A stretch of DNA of 36,413 nt from Austwickia sp040006675 (GTDB taxonomy: Bacteria > Actinomycetota > Actinomycetes > Actinomycetales > Dermatophilaceae): the NCBI GenBank assembly GCA_040006675.1, contig JBDTWM010000014.1:1-36413 (forward strand), written 5' to 3'. Within the stretch, counting starts at the first letter, position 1. Each line of letters begins with the position of its first letter. Below, piece after piece: positions 8,257 to 15,460 of the stretch. Made by a program: the position numbers and the translations under genes. The notes below the pieces were generated by a model. It was not told the origin of the DNA and ran no database searches. It worked only from the letters and a program-made list of their open reading frames with translations.

Positions 8257-9276
8257 ATGCGCCTGCCCCTGTTCCGTACCCGTCGTGCCTCCGTGTCCCT
8301 CGCGCTCGCCGCCGCGATGCTGGCGAGCGCCGCCCCGATCGCGGAGGCGTGGTCCGGCCCGTCTCGATCACGCGACAACTCCTCGTGTGGTCGTGACGGT
8401 AGATGTTGGGACCGCCACTTCCGGCCCACGGCGACCCCGACGCCGAGGCCCACCCCGACAGCCACCCCGACGCCCACCCCGACAGCCACCCCGACACTGA
8501 CGCCGACACTGACGCCGAGTACCGGAGGGCGCACCTTGAACGACCCGCAGCTGCACGAGTTGGCCTGGATGCTGGTGGCTTCGGCCGAGAACTCCAACCT
8601 CGACTGGCGCTCGAACGTGGGCTACATCGAGTACAACGTGGAGGGCAACGCCGCGGAGAACCGTGGCTACACGGGGGGCGTCGTCGGCTTCACATCGAAG
8701 ACGCACGACATGCTCCTGCTGATCCGCAAGTATGTGGCCGCGGCGCCGACCAACAATCCGCTCGCCGCGTACCTGCCCGCTCTGGCCAAGGTGGACGGCA
8801 CCTCCTCGTCCGCCGGCCTCGGCGTCCCGTTCGTGGCGGCGTGGAAGACGGCCGCGAAGGACCCACGGTTCGTGGAAGCGCAGATCAGTCTGGCCGACGC
8901 GATGTACTTCCAGCCTGCCGTGACCCAGGCGATCGCGGACGGCCTGGGCCCGCTCGGTCAGTTCGCGTACTTCGACGCGATGGTCATGCACGGGCCGGGC
9001 TCGGACGCCATGAGTTTCGGCGGAATCCGGGCGGCGGCGGCGCGCGCCGCCAAGACCCCGGGGCAGGGCGGCAACGAGAAGGCGTTCATCTCGGCCTTCC
9101 TGGACGCACGCGTGCGGGCGATGAAGGCCGAGGACGGCCACAGCGACACCTCTCGGGTCGACACCGCGCAGCGTGTCTTCCTCAACGCGGGGAACCTGAC
9201 GCTGCAGCTGCCGCTCACCTGGTCGGTGTACGGCGACCGCTACCGCGTCACCTCGATCTCGCTCCCGACCACCTGA
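8257..9276 (+). CDS. Secreted GH46 chitosanase homologue with Thr/Pro linker
   Basis: The 339-residue protein has an Arg-rich signal peptide (1-31, ending APIAEA), a low-complexity Thr/Pro linker (about 57-91) and a GH46 catalytic domain (about 92-335). Family landmarks are ASAENSNLDW with the general acid at Glu111, NRGYTGGVVGFTSKTHDML, GQFAYFDAMVMHGPGSD and DTSRVDTAQRVFL. In Streptomyces N174 chitosanase the base is Asp40 in GDGRGYTGG. Here that position is Glu (AENRGYTGG, about residue 134), with about five extra residues in the loop. GH46 enzymes cleave chitosan (poly-glucosamine) between Glu and Asp residues, so activity is likely but altered. No clear Shine-Dalgarno precedes the ATG, so the start is the least certain part. 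A homologue lies convergently at 9323. Confidence 0.88.
   Translation: MRLPLFRTRRASVSLALAAAMLASAAPIAEAWSGPSRSRDNSSCGRDGRCWDRHFRPTATPTPRPTPTATPTPTPTATPTLTPTLTPSTGGRTLNDPQLHELAWMLVASAENSNLDWRSNVGYIEYNVEGNAAENRGYTGGVVGFTSKTHDMLLLIRKYVAAAPTNNPLAAYLPALAKVDGTSSSAGLGVPFVAAWKTAAKDPRFVEAQISLADAMYFQPAVTQAIADGLGPLGQFAYFDAMVMHGPGSDAMSFGGIRAAAARAAKTPGQGGNEKAFISAFLDARVRAMKAEDGHSDTSRVDTAQRVFLNAGNLTLQLPLTWSVYGDRYRVTSISLPTT
8427..8520 (+). repeat. Degenerate Thr/Pro-coding repeat in the chitosanase linker
   Basis: Short repeats of the type CCGACGCCCACCCCGACAGC encode alternating Thr-Pro residues between the N-terminal region and the catalytic domain. Such linkers are flexible, resist proteases, and hold secreted hydrolases away from the cell or from a second domain. 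Here no binding domain precedes the linker, only about 25 residues with two cysteines. Confidence 0.7.
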
Positions 9277-9322
9277 GCCGTCCCCACCACCTGATCCAGA
9301 GGCCGACCTCGGGTGCCCCCGA

Positions 9323-10318
9323 TCAGGAGGGGGTGGGGCACTGCGGGTCGTTGCCCGGGAGCACCCGGTAGGAGTTCCCGTAGACCTTCCACGTCAGGGG
9401 CAGTCTCAAGGAGAGGTTGCCGGACTGGAGAAAGACGCGCTGCGCGGTGTCGACCCGAGAGGTGTCGCTGTGGCCGTCCTCCCGCTCCATGGCGGCGACG
9501 CGCGCGTCGAGGAATGCCGACAGATAGTCCTTCTCGTCGCCGCCCTCCGAGGGCGGCCGGGTCGCGGCGCGAGCGACCTTGCGGATCGAGGTGAAGCTGT
9601 TCTCGTCGTTGCCGGAACCGTGCATGACGATGGCGTCCATGTAGGCGAACTGACCGAGCGAGCCCAGGCCGTCGCTGCGGGCGGCCTCCAACGCGGGGGT
9701 GAAGTACAGCTGGTTGGTGAGGTTGAGCTGCGCCTGTTGAAACACCTGGTCGGTGGCTGCCGACTTCCAGGCGTTGACGAAGCCCTTGTCCAGCCCGGAC
9801 CGCGACGAGGTGCCGTCCACCTTCGCCAGGGCGGGCAGGTAGGAGGCGAGCGCGTTGTCGTCAGGCTTGGCGGCCACGTATTGACGAACGAGGCGCAGCA
9901 TGTCGTTCGTCTTCGACGTGAAGCCGACGATGCCCCCCGTGTAGCCACGGTTCTCGTCCTCGTTGCGTTCCACGTTGTACTCGATGTAGCCGTACTGCTG
10001 CTCCCATTGCAGGCTGGAGTTCTCTGCTGAGGCGATGAGCGTCAGGCCCAACGACTCGCGCTCGGGTGAGGACATGCCGGGATCAGCACCGTCGGCCTGC
10101 GCGAAGCATCGCAGCCTGCTTCCGGTGGCGCTCGATCCGGGTGCCCCGCCGGAACTGCCGGACTGCTGGTCGGCGGGCGGCTCGCCGCTGCAGGCCCCGA
10201 GCGCCGCCGTCATGGTGAGGGCCGCCGCCGTGGCCGCCCATCGGCGCCGCCGGAGCGGGCCGCGGGCCCCGTCGGGTGCGGCGCTCGGCTGGTCATCGGC
10301 AGGAATCACAGCGCCCAT
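9323..10318 (-). CDS. GH46 chitosanase-like lipoprotein
   Basis: This 331-residue protein is a second GH46 homologue. An RRRRW-type signal sequence ends in a lipobox, LGAC (40-43), so the mature protein should be anchored to the outer face of the membrane through Cys43. A Gly/Ser-rich spacer follows, then the catalytic domain from about residue 84: ASAENSSLQW with Glu98 as putative acid, NRGYTGGIVGFTSKTNDML, and DGHSDTSRVDTAQRVFL. As in the neighbour, the canonical base Asp is replaced by Glu (about 121, in DENRGYTGG) and the loop is longer. The start at 10318 was chosen for the signal peptide, with AGGAAG 10 bases upstream. The two genes converge with a 46-bp gap, probably an inverted duplication. 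One copy may act on diffusible and one on cell-bound polymer. Confidence 0.88.
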   Translation of the reverse strand: MGAVIPADDQPSAAPDGARGPLRRRRWAATAAALTMTAALGACSGEPPADQQSGSSGGAPGSSATGSRLRCFAQADGADPGMSSPERESLGLTLIASAENSSLQWEQQYGYIEYNVERNEDENRGYTGGIVGFTSKTNDMLRLVRQYVAAKPDDNALASYLPALAKVDGTSSRSGLDKGFVNAWKSAATDQVFQQAQLNLTNQLYFTPALEAARSDGLGSLGQFAYMDAIVMHGSGNDENSFTSIRKVARAATRPPSEGGDEKDYLSAFLDARVAAMEREDGHSDTSRVDTAQRVFLQSGNLSLRLPLTWKVYGNSYRVLPGNDPQCPTPS

Positions 10319-10562
10319 TGTGGACGCACTTCCTGTGGCCGACCTCGGACGGGTCCGGCCCACGGCTGATTCTCCACGTGTGACGTCTGTCAGGGCCCCT
10401 TCAGCCGGCCCGTGGGAGGATGGCACCCCACGCCTTACGGGCGTCCGGCCGCCACTCCCGCGATTTGGACAGCCCTATGACGAGGGTGGGGAACTCGCCG
10501 GGTGGTGCCGCCTAGCAGCGCTCCGATTGTTTGAGGCCGATCGCGCAAGAGAGTGAGTCGCC

Positions 10563-11432
10563 ATGACCCAGTCCCTGGGGCAACAACGCATTCCACTTCA
10601 CCGTCTCGAATTGCAGCATCCGATGAGTCTTGGGGTGTATGACGAATACGAACAGGCTCAACGGGCCGTCGATTACCTTTCCGACCGTGAGTTTCCGGTG
10701 CAGAATGTGATGATCGTGGGCACCGACCTCAAGCAGGTGGAGCGCGTCACCGGTCGGCTGACCACGGGGCGCGTCACGGCGTCCGGCGCAGCGTCGGGCG
10801 CCTGGATGGGCCTGTTCTTCGGTGGCCTGATGTGGCTGTTCGTGCCGGGGATGGGGGTCGCGATCCTGCTGTCCGCCATGCTCGCGGGCGCGGTGTTCGG
10901 TCTGGTGTGGGCGTGGACCATCTATCGGATGGCCGGTGGCGCGCGCGACTTCACCTCCGTCACCCAGGTGGTGGCGACCCGATACGAGGTGCTGGTGGAG
11001 CACAACCTCGCGGCCGACGGGCGACGCCTCCTGGAGGACATGCGCCGCGGCGTGCCGGCGGAGACGGGTCGCCGCCACGGCCACGGGAGCGACGCCGCGC
11101 AGTCGGGGGCGACCGCCCACACCGGGTGGGCTCCCCCGACCGGTCGGTCGCACGGCCGCGCAGGGGGTTCCGGCCAGGCGGACCCCCCACCGTCTGACGC
11201 GCAGGGCTGGGGCGGACCTGACCATGTCGCCTCGCCCGCGAATCCAGAGGGTCCCACCTCCCCGACGGAGTCGGCTCCGACGAGGTACCGCACCTACGGT
11301 GAGGCTCTCGACGCTGAGCGCGCGGCCCGCGAGGGTGACGCGCCGGCACCGGCGCCTGGTGCCCACGTCGCCGCTGAGGACGCCCACGACACGGCGGACG
11401 GCTCGGCGCCACCCCCCGATGATCGAGCCTGA
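10563..11432 (+). CDS. General stress protein 17M (YflT-like) membrane protein
   Basis: The 289-residue protein begins with a GSP17M/YflT-like fold (about 20-65: LGVYDEYEQAQRAVDYLSD and FPVQNVMIVGTDL). Two hydrophobic helices follow (about 80-98 and 100-119), then a second alpha/beta segment (DFTSVTQVVATRYEVLVEH). The last 120 residues are Pro/Gly/Ala-rich and probably disordered. The related Bacillus protein belongs to the general stress regulon. The molecular role is not known. Actinobacteria often keep this family beside MgtE-N/CBS proteins, as seen at the left end of this window. It is a single gene, convergent with pepP. Confidence 0.85.
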   Translation: MTQSLGQQRIPLHRLELQHPMSLGVYDEYEQAQRAVDYLSDREFPVQNVMIVGTDLKQVERVTGRLTTGRVTASGAASGAWMGLFFGGLMWLFVPGMGVAILLSAMLAGAVFGLVWAWTIYRMAGGARDFTSVTQVVATRYEVLVEHNLAADGRRLLEDMRRGVPAETGRRHGHGSDAAQSGATAHTGWAPPTGRSHGRAGGSGQADPPPSDAQGWGGPDHVASPANPEGPTSPTESAPTRYRTYGEALDAERAAREGDAPAPAPGAHVAAEDAHDTADGSAPPPDDRA

Positions 11433-11436
11433 GCTC

Positions 11437-11451
11437 CCGGGCGACGCCCGG
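11437..11451 (+). terminator. Short hairpin after the general stress gene
   Basis: CCGGGC (11437-11442) pairs with GCCCGG (11446-11451) over a 3-base loop, just after the TGA. The stem is short, so this is a modest terminator candidate. Confidence 0.4.
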
Positions 11452-11532
11452 ACGCCGGACGCCCGGAACGTGTCGACGCGCTCGGTGAGCTCTTCGGTCG
11501 GGTGCGCCCCCGGGACAAGCTGAGATCCGGGC

Positions 11533-11548
11533 GATGGGTCTACCCATC
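11533..11548 (-). terminator. Hairpin at the 3' end of the aminopeptidase gene
   Basis: GATGGG and CCCATC pair over the pepP stop codon, with CCGG ends that can also pair (11527-11530 with 11550-11553). It could terminate pepP, which converges on the stress gene. Confidence 0.35.
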
Positions 11549-13126
11549 TCCGGGGCGGCGCACCCCCGACCAGATGGATCGCATCCACGCCTCCACCCCG
11601 TCGGCCTCTCTGGGCAGGTGGGTTGACAGGATCTCGCAACCGTCGTCGGTGACGAGAATGTCGTCCTCGATCCGCACGCCGATTCCGCGGTACTCCGAAG
11701 GCACAAGGAGGTCGTCGGCCTTGAAGTACAGGCCCGGCTCGACCGTGAGGATCATGCCCGGGTCGAGGCGTGCGTCCAAGTAGTCCTCGCGCAGGGCCAG
11801 CGCGCAGTCGTGCACGTCGATCCCCAGGTGATGGCTGGTGCCATGCACCATCCAGCGGCGGTGCCACTGCCCGCCGTCCTTGTCCAGGGAAGCGTCCACG
11901 GTGACGCCCTCGGGCAGGAACCCCCACTCGAAGAGGTGCTGCGCGATCACCCGGATAGCCGCCGCGTGCACGTCCTTGAACAGGGCGCCAGGCCGCGCCG
12001 CCTCGATGCCCGCGGCCTGGGCGGCCCGAACCGCCTCGTACACCTTCTTCTGCACGGGCGTGAAGGTGCCGTTCGCGGGCAGGGTGCGGGTGATGTCGGC
12101 GGTGAACAACGAGTCCACTTCGATACCGGCGTCGATCAGGACCAGATCCCCGTCGCCGATGTCGCCGGTGTTACGCACCCAGTGCAGGGTGTTCGCGTGG
12201 TCGGACGCGGCGCAGATGGAGTCGTAACCGACCCCGTTGCCCGCGTGCCGCGCCGCGCGCTGGAACGTTCCCTCGATCCAACGCTCCCCGCGCCCGCGCG
12301 CGATCGCCTCGGGCAACGCGGCCACGACGTCCTCGAACGCCCCGGCGGTCGCCGCGCAGGCGTCGCGCATCTGCTGAATCTCCCAGGCGTCCTTGCGCAG
12401 CCGCAGCGTGGAGCAGAACCGGGCCAACTGCACGTCGGGGCTGTCCTGGTGCTGGGCTTCGCGCGCTTCGACCTGCGTCGCGGCGACCGCCGCGACGGCG
12501 ACCTGCTCCACGGTGGCGCGTACCGCGTCGACGATCCCGGTCACGGCGGCGTCCGCGTCGGGGATCACGCGGACCTGCACCGCGCCCACATCTTTGCTGA
12601 CCTCGTTCTCGAACCGGCAGAGATCTACGGTCACGATCCCGAGCTCGGCCGACACGGCGGCCAGGCTCGGACGGGGGCCGACCCAGAACTCGCCGTGCCT
12701 ACTGTCCGTGAAGAACTCATCGGTGTTCCGTCCGCTCGGCGGGCGCAGATAGAGCCTCGCGTCGTGCCCCGCGCTCACACCTACACCGGGCGGACCATCG
12801 ACGGGGCAAGCGCGCGGCTCCAAGACCAGGACCGCGTCAGGCTCGCGATCAGCGCCCAGCCCCGTGAGGTGCGCGAACGCGCTGTGCGGGCGGAAGGCGT
12901 AGTCGGTGTCGTTGCTGCGCACTTTCAGCCCACCCGCCGGGATCACGAGTCGCTCCCCAGGAAAGGCCGCCGACAGGGCCTCGCGCCGCGCGGCCGCGAA
13001 GGGCGCGACCTCCGCGAGCGGCGGCGACGCGTCGTCCGACGGCGCCCAGCCGGAGGACACGAAGGCCCGGAACTCGTCGGTGATGGGGATCCCCCGGTGC
13101 TCGGCCTTCGGCTGCTGCTCGCTCAC
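11540..13126 (-). CDS. pepP: Xaa-Pro aminopeptidase (aminopeptidase P, M24B)
   Basis: This 528-residue dimetal peptidase removes N-terminal residues that precede proline. The N-terminal creatinase-like domain has FRPHSAFAHLTGLG. The pita-bread domain carries all five metal ligands: Asp in LIDAGIEVDS, Asp in FTADITRTLP, His in VHGTSHHLGIDVHD, Glu in LTVEPGLYF and Glu in GVRIEDDILVT. The length fits the actinobacterial form, which is longer than E. coli PepP. The start is the GTG at 13126. GGAGG is only one base upstream, too close to be an effective Shine-Dalgarno, whereas a GACAAT hexamer ends six bases before the GTG, so leaderless translation is likely. It diverges from the MT-A70 gene. Confidence 0.93.
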   Translation of the reverse strand: MSEQQPKAEHRGIPITDEFRAFVSSGWAPSDDASPPLAEVAPFAAARREALSAAFPGERLVIPAGGLKVRSNDTDYAFRPHSAFAHLTGLGADREPDAVLVLEPRACPVDGPPGVGVSAGHDARLYLRPPSGRNTDEFFTDSRHGEFWVGPRPSLAAVSAELGIVTVDLCRFENEVSKDVGAVQVRVIPDADAAVTGIVDAVRATVEQVAVAAVAATQVEAREAQHQDSPDVQLARFCSTLRLRKDAWEIQQMRDACAATAGAFEDVVAALPEAIARGRGERWIEGTFQRAARHAGNGVGYDSICAASDHANTLHWVRNTGDIGDGDLVLIDAGIEVDSLFTADITRTLPANGTFTPVQKKVYEAVRAAQAAGIEAARPGALFKDVHAAAIRVIAQHLFEWGFLPEGVTVDASLDKDGGQWHRRWMVHGTSHHLGIDVHDCALALREDYLDARLDPGMILTVEPGLYFKADDLLVPSEYRGIGVRIEDDILVTDDGCEILSTHLPREADGVEAWMRSIWSGVRRPGDG

Positions 13127-13132
13127 TCCTCC

Positions 13133-13138
13133 ATTGTC
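13133..13138 (-). promoter_or_regulatory. Probable -10 box of pepP (leaderless)
   Basis: The minus-strand hexamer GACAAT ends 6 bases before the GTG at 13126. A TCACAT 17 bases further upstream is a weak -35 candidate. The placement explains why the GGAGG next to the start has no usable spacing. Confidence 0.4.
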
Positions 13139-13211
13139 GCCCGCCCGCCGATGGGATGTGATCCCCCGCACCCGCCCCTGCCGTCGTCCCGCGCCGTACG
13201 GTGGCGGCATC

Positions 13212-13901
13212 ATGACCGAGCAAGCGCCGCCAGCTTCCGTGCCGCAACCGACCGACTCATCGGCGTCGGAGCTCGTGCCCCCGCTACCGTGCGTCCACGG
13301 TGGTTTCGCCACGGTGCTCGCCGATCCACCGTGGCGGTTCGCGCACCGCAGCGGCAAGGTGTCGCCGGAGCATCGCCGGCTGGACCGGTACGACACGATG
13401 AGCCTGCCCGAGCTCTGCGCGCTGCCCGTGACGCAGGTGGTCGCGCCGGACGCCCACGTGTACCTGTGGTGCCCGAACGCGCTGCTGCCGCAGGGCCTGC
13501 GCGTGATGGAGGCGTGGGGGTTTCGGTACGTGTCGAATCTCGTGTGGGAGAAGGTCCGACTCGACGGTGCGCCGGACGGGCGCGGGGTGGGATTCTACTT
13601 CCGCAATGTCACCGAGCTGCTGCTCTTCGGGGTGCGCGGCAGGCTGCGCACCCTCGACCCGGGGCGGCGCCAGGTCAACCTCGTACGCACGCGCAAGCGG
13701 GAGCATTCTCGCAAGCCGGACGAGTTCTCCGAGCTGATCGAGGCGTGCAGCCCCGGGCCGCGGCTGGAGCTGTTTGCCCGCTACCCGCGGGACGGCTGGT
13801 CCGCGTGGGGCAACGAGTCTGCACCCGACGTCACCCCCCGCGGCCGGCTGCACCGCGGGTACGCGTGGGACGCGCGACTCACCAGTACCGACGACGTCTG
13901 A
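13212..13901 (+). CDS. MT-A70 family adenine-N6 methyltransferase
   Basis: The 229-residue protein has the catalytic tetrad in TVLADPPWRFAHRSGK (DPPW at about residues 38-41), LWCPNALLPQGL, GFYFRNVTELLLFG, and the C-terminal cofactor-binding block REHSRKPDEFSELIEACSPG...ELFARYPRDGWSAWGNE. MT-A70 enzymes transfer a methyl group from S-adenosylmethionine to adenine N6. Versions like this one in bacteria and phages usually act on DNA. No restriction endonuclease or specificity subunit is adjacent, so it is an orphan methyltransferase here. The N-terminal 30 residues are Pro/Ser-rich. The ATG was chosen because a TACGGT hexamer lies 9 bases upstream and no Shine-Dalgarno is visible. An RNA target cannot be excluded. 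Confidence 0.88.
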   Translation: MTEQAPPASVPQPTDSSASELVPPLPCVHGGFATVLADPPWRFAHRSGKVSPEHRRLDRYDTMSLPELCALPVTQVVAPDAHVYLWCPNALLPQGLRVMEAWGFRYVSNLVWEKVRLDGAPDGRGVGFYFRNVTELLLFGVRGRLRTLDPGRRQVNLVRTRKREHSRKPDEFSELIEACSPGPRLELFARYPRDGWSAWGNESAPDVTPRGRLHRGYAWDARLTSTDDV

Positions 13902-13925
13902 GCATCATCGGCCGTGCTGTGATGC
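13902..13925. terminator. Weak hairpin between the convergent methyltransferase and lpd genes
   Basis: GCATCA (13902-13907) pairs with TGATGC (13920-13925) in the 28-bp convergent gap. A 6-bp stem with a 12-base loop is marginal. Confidence 0.3.
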
Positions 13926-13929
13926 CGCC

Positions 13930-15327
13930 TCAGAAGTTGATCATGTGGCCGGCGATGCCGTGCACGGCCTCCTTCAGCGCCTCGCCCAGCGTCGGGTGCG
14001 CGAAGACGGTGCGGCTGACCTCGTCGGCCGTCAGGTCCCACTGCTTGGCGACGTTGATGGCGGGCAGCAATTCGGTCACGTCGGGGCCGATCATGTGCAC
14101 GCCGAGGAATTCGTTGTACGCCGCGTCGGCGACCACCTTGACGAACCCGACGGCCTGGCCCAGCCCCGCGGCCTTGCCGTTCGCGGAGAACGGGAACGTC
14201 GCCGTCTTGACGTCGTACCCCTTCTCCCTGGCCTGCGCCTCGCTGTACCCCATCGAGGCGATCTGCGGGTGGCAGTAGGTCGTTCGCGGGATGAAGTCGT
14301 AGTCGATCGGCATGGTCTCGGCGCCGGCGATCGTCTCGGCAGCGACGACCCCCATCGCCTCAGCGACATGGGCGAGCATCATCTTGGCCGTGACATCGCC
14401 GACGGCATACACGTCCGGCACGTTGGTGCGGCAGTACTCGTCCACCGCGATCGCGCCGCGCTCCGTGAGCGCTACCCCGATGCTCTCCAGGCCGTACCCC
14501 TCAACCCGCGGTTGAAAGCCGAACGCCGACAGCATCCGGTCGGCCTCCAGCACCCGTGCCTCACCCCCGGCAGCCGGTGACACGGTGACCCGCACGCCGC
14601 TGCCGGTGTCCTCGACGCCCTCGACCTTGGTGCCGGTCAGCACCTTCACCCCGAGCTTCTTGTAGTGCTTGGCCAGCTCCTTCGACACGTCGACATCCTC
14701 GGTCGGCAGCATCCGGTCCACGTACTCCACGATCGTCACGTCGACGCCGAAATTGACCATCACGTAGGCGAACTCGACCCCGATCGCGCCAGACCCGCCG
14801 ATGATGACGCTCTTCGGCAACTCGGCCTCGAGGATCTGCTCCTCGTACGTCACCACGTTCTCGGACAGCTCGATGCCGGGCATCATCTTCACGACGGCGC
14901 CTGCGGCGATGATCAGGTGATCGAACGAGATCGACCGCGTCGACCCGTCGTCGGAGGCGACGTCCATCGAGTGCGCACCGGTGAGTGTGCCCCAGCCGTC
15001 GATCTCGGTGATCTTGTTCTTCTTCATCAGGAAGTGCACGCCCTTGACGATCCCGGCGCTCACGGTCCGGGAGCGCGCATGCGTCGGGCCGAAGGACATC
15101 GTCGCGTCACCCTCGATCCCGTACAGCTTCTTGTCGTGGGTGAGGGTGTGCGCGAGCTCGGCGTTCTTGAGTAGCGCCTTCGAGGGGATGCAGCCCACGT
15201 TGAGGCAGACGCCGCCCCAATATTGCTTCTCGACGACGGCGACTGATTTGCCGAGCTGCGCCGCCCGGATCGCCGCCACGTACCCGCCCGGACCGGCGCC
15301 CAGGACCATCACATCGAAGTCAGCCAT
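13930..15327 (-). CDS. lpdA: Dihydrolipoamide dehydrogenase (E3)
   Basis: This 465-residue FAD disulfide oxidoreductase regenerates oxidised lipoyl groups on 2-oxoacid dehydrogenase complexes and the glycine cleavage system, reducing NAD+. It has the FAD loop VLGAGPGGYVAA (8-19), the redox pair Cys41/Cys46 in GGVCLNVGCIPSK, the NAD-binding GGSGAIGVEF, and TNVPDVYAVGDV. The catalytic dyad is His444/Glu449 in FAHPTLGEALKEAVHG. The start is the ATG at 15327. Codons further upstream give a non-homologous Arg/Pro-rich extension. It stands alone, away from any E1 or E2 gene, and diverges from mch. Confidence 0.96.
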   Translation of the reverse strand: MADFDVMVLGAGPGGYVAAIRAAQLGKSVAVVEKQYWGGVCLNVGCIPSKALLKNAELAHTLTHDKKLYGIEGDATMSFGPTHARSRTVSAGIVKGVHFLMKKNKITEIDGWGTLTGAHSMDVASDDGSTRSISFDHLIIAAGAVVKMMPGIELSENVVTYEEQILEAELPKSVIIGGSGAIGVEFAYVMVNFGVDVTIVEYVDRMLPTEDVDVSKELAKHYKKLGVKVLTGTKVEGVEDTGSGVRVTVSPAAGGEARVLEADRMLSAFGFQPRVEGYGLESIGVALTERGAIAVDEYCRTNVPDVYAVGDVTAKMMLAHVAEAMGVVAAETIAGAETMPIDYDFIPRTTYCHPQIASMGYSEAQAREKGYDVKTATFPFSANGKAAGLGQAVGFVKVVADAAYNEFLGVHMIGPDVTELLPAINVAKQWDLTADEVSRTVFAHPTLGEALKEAVHGIAGHMINF

Positions 15328-15460
15328 GAGGTCAGCGTAACGGGGCGCTCCGGCACCGCCAGGCCTCGGCCGGTGACAGGATCGGGGTCGGGCACGCACC
15401 CGGATGGTCTCGAGATGAGGCACCGGCGCGGGCGGCACCGGCAGAGAAAGGCGTAGCGCG

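Noticed and set aside
10486..10545. ECF sigma promoter (GGGAAC-type -35) before the general stress gene
   Set aside because: GGGAAC is present but no GTT-type -10 lies at the expected 18-19 base spacing.
11810..14278. 822-codon plus-strand frame across pepP, the methyltransferase and lpd
   Set aside because: The translation is low-complexity Arg/Pro/Gly and covers three well-supported genes on other frames.
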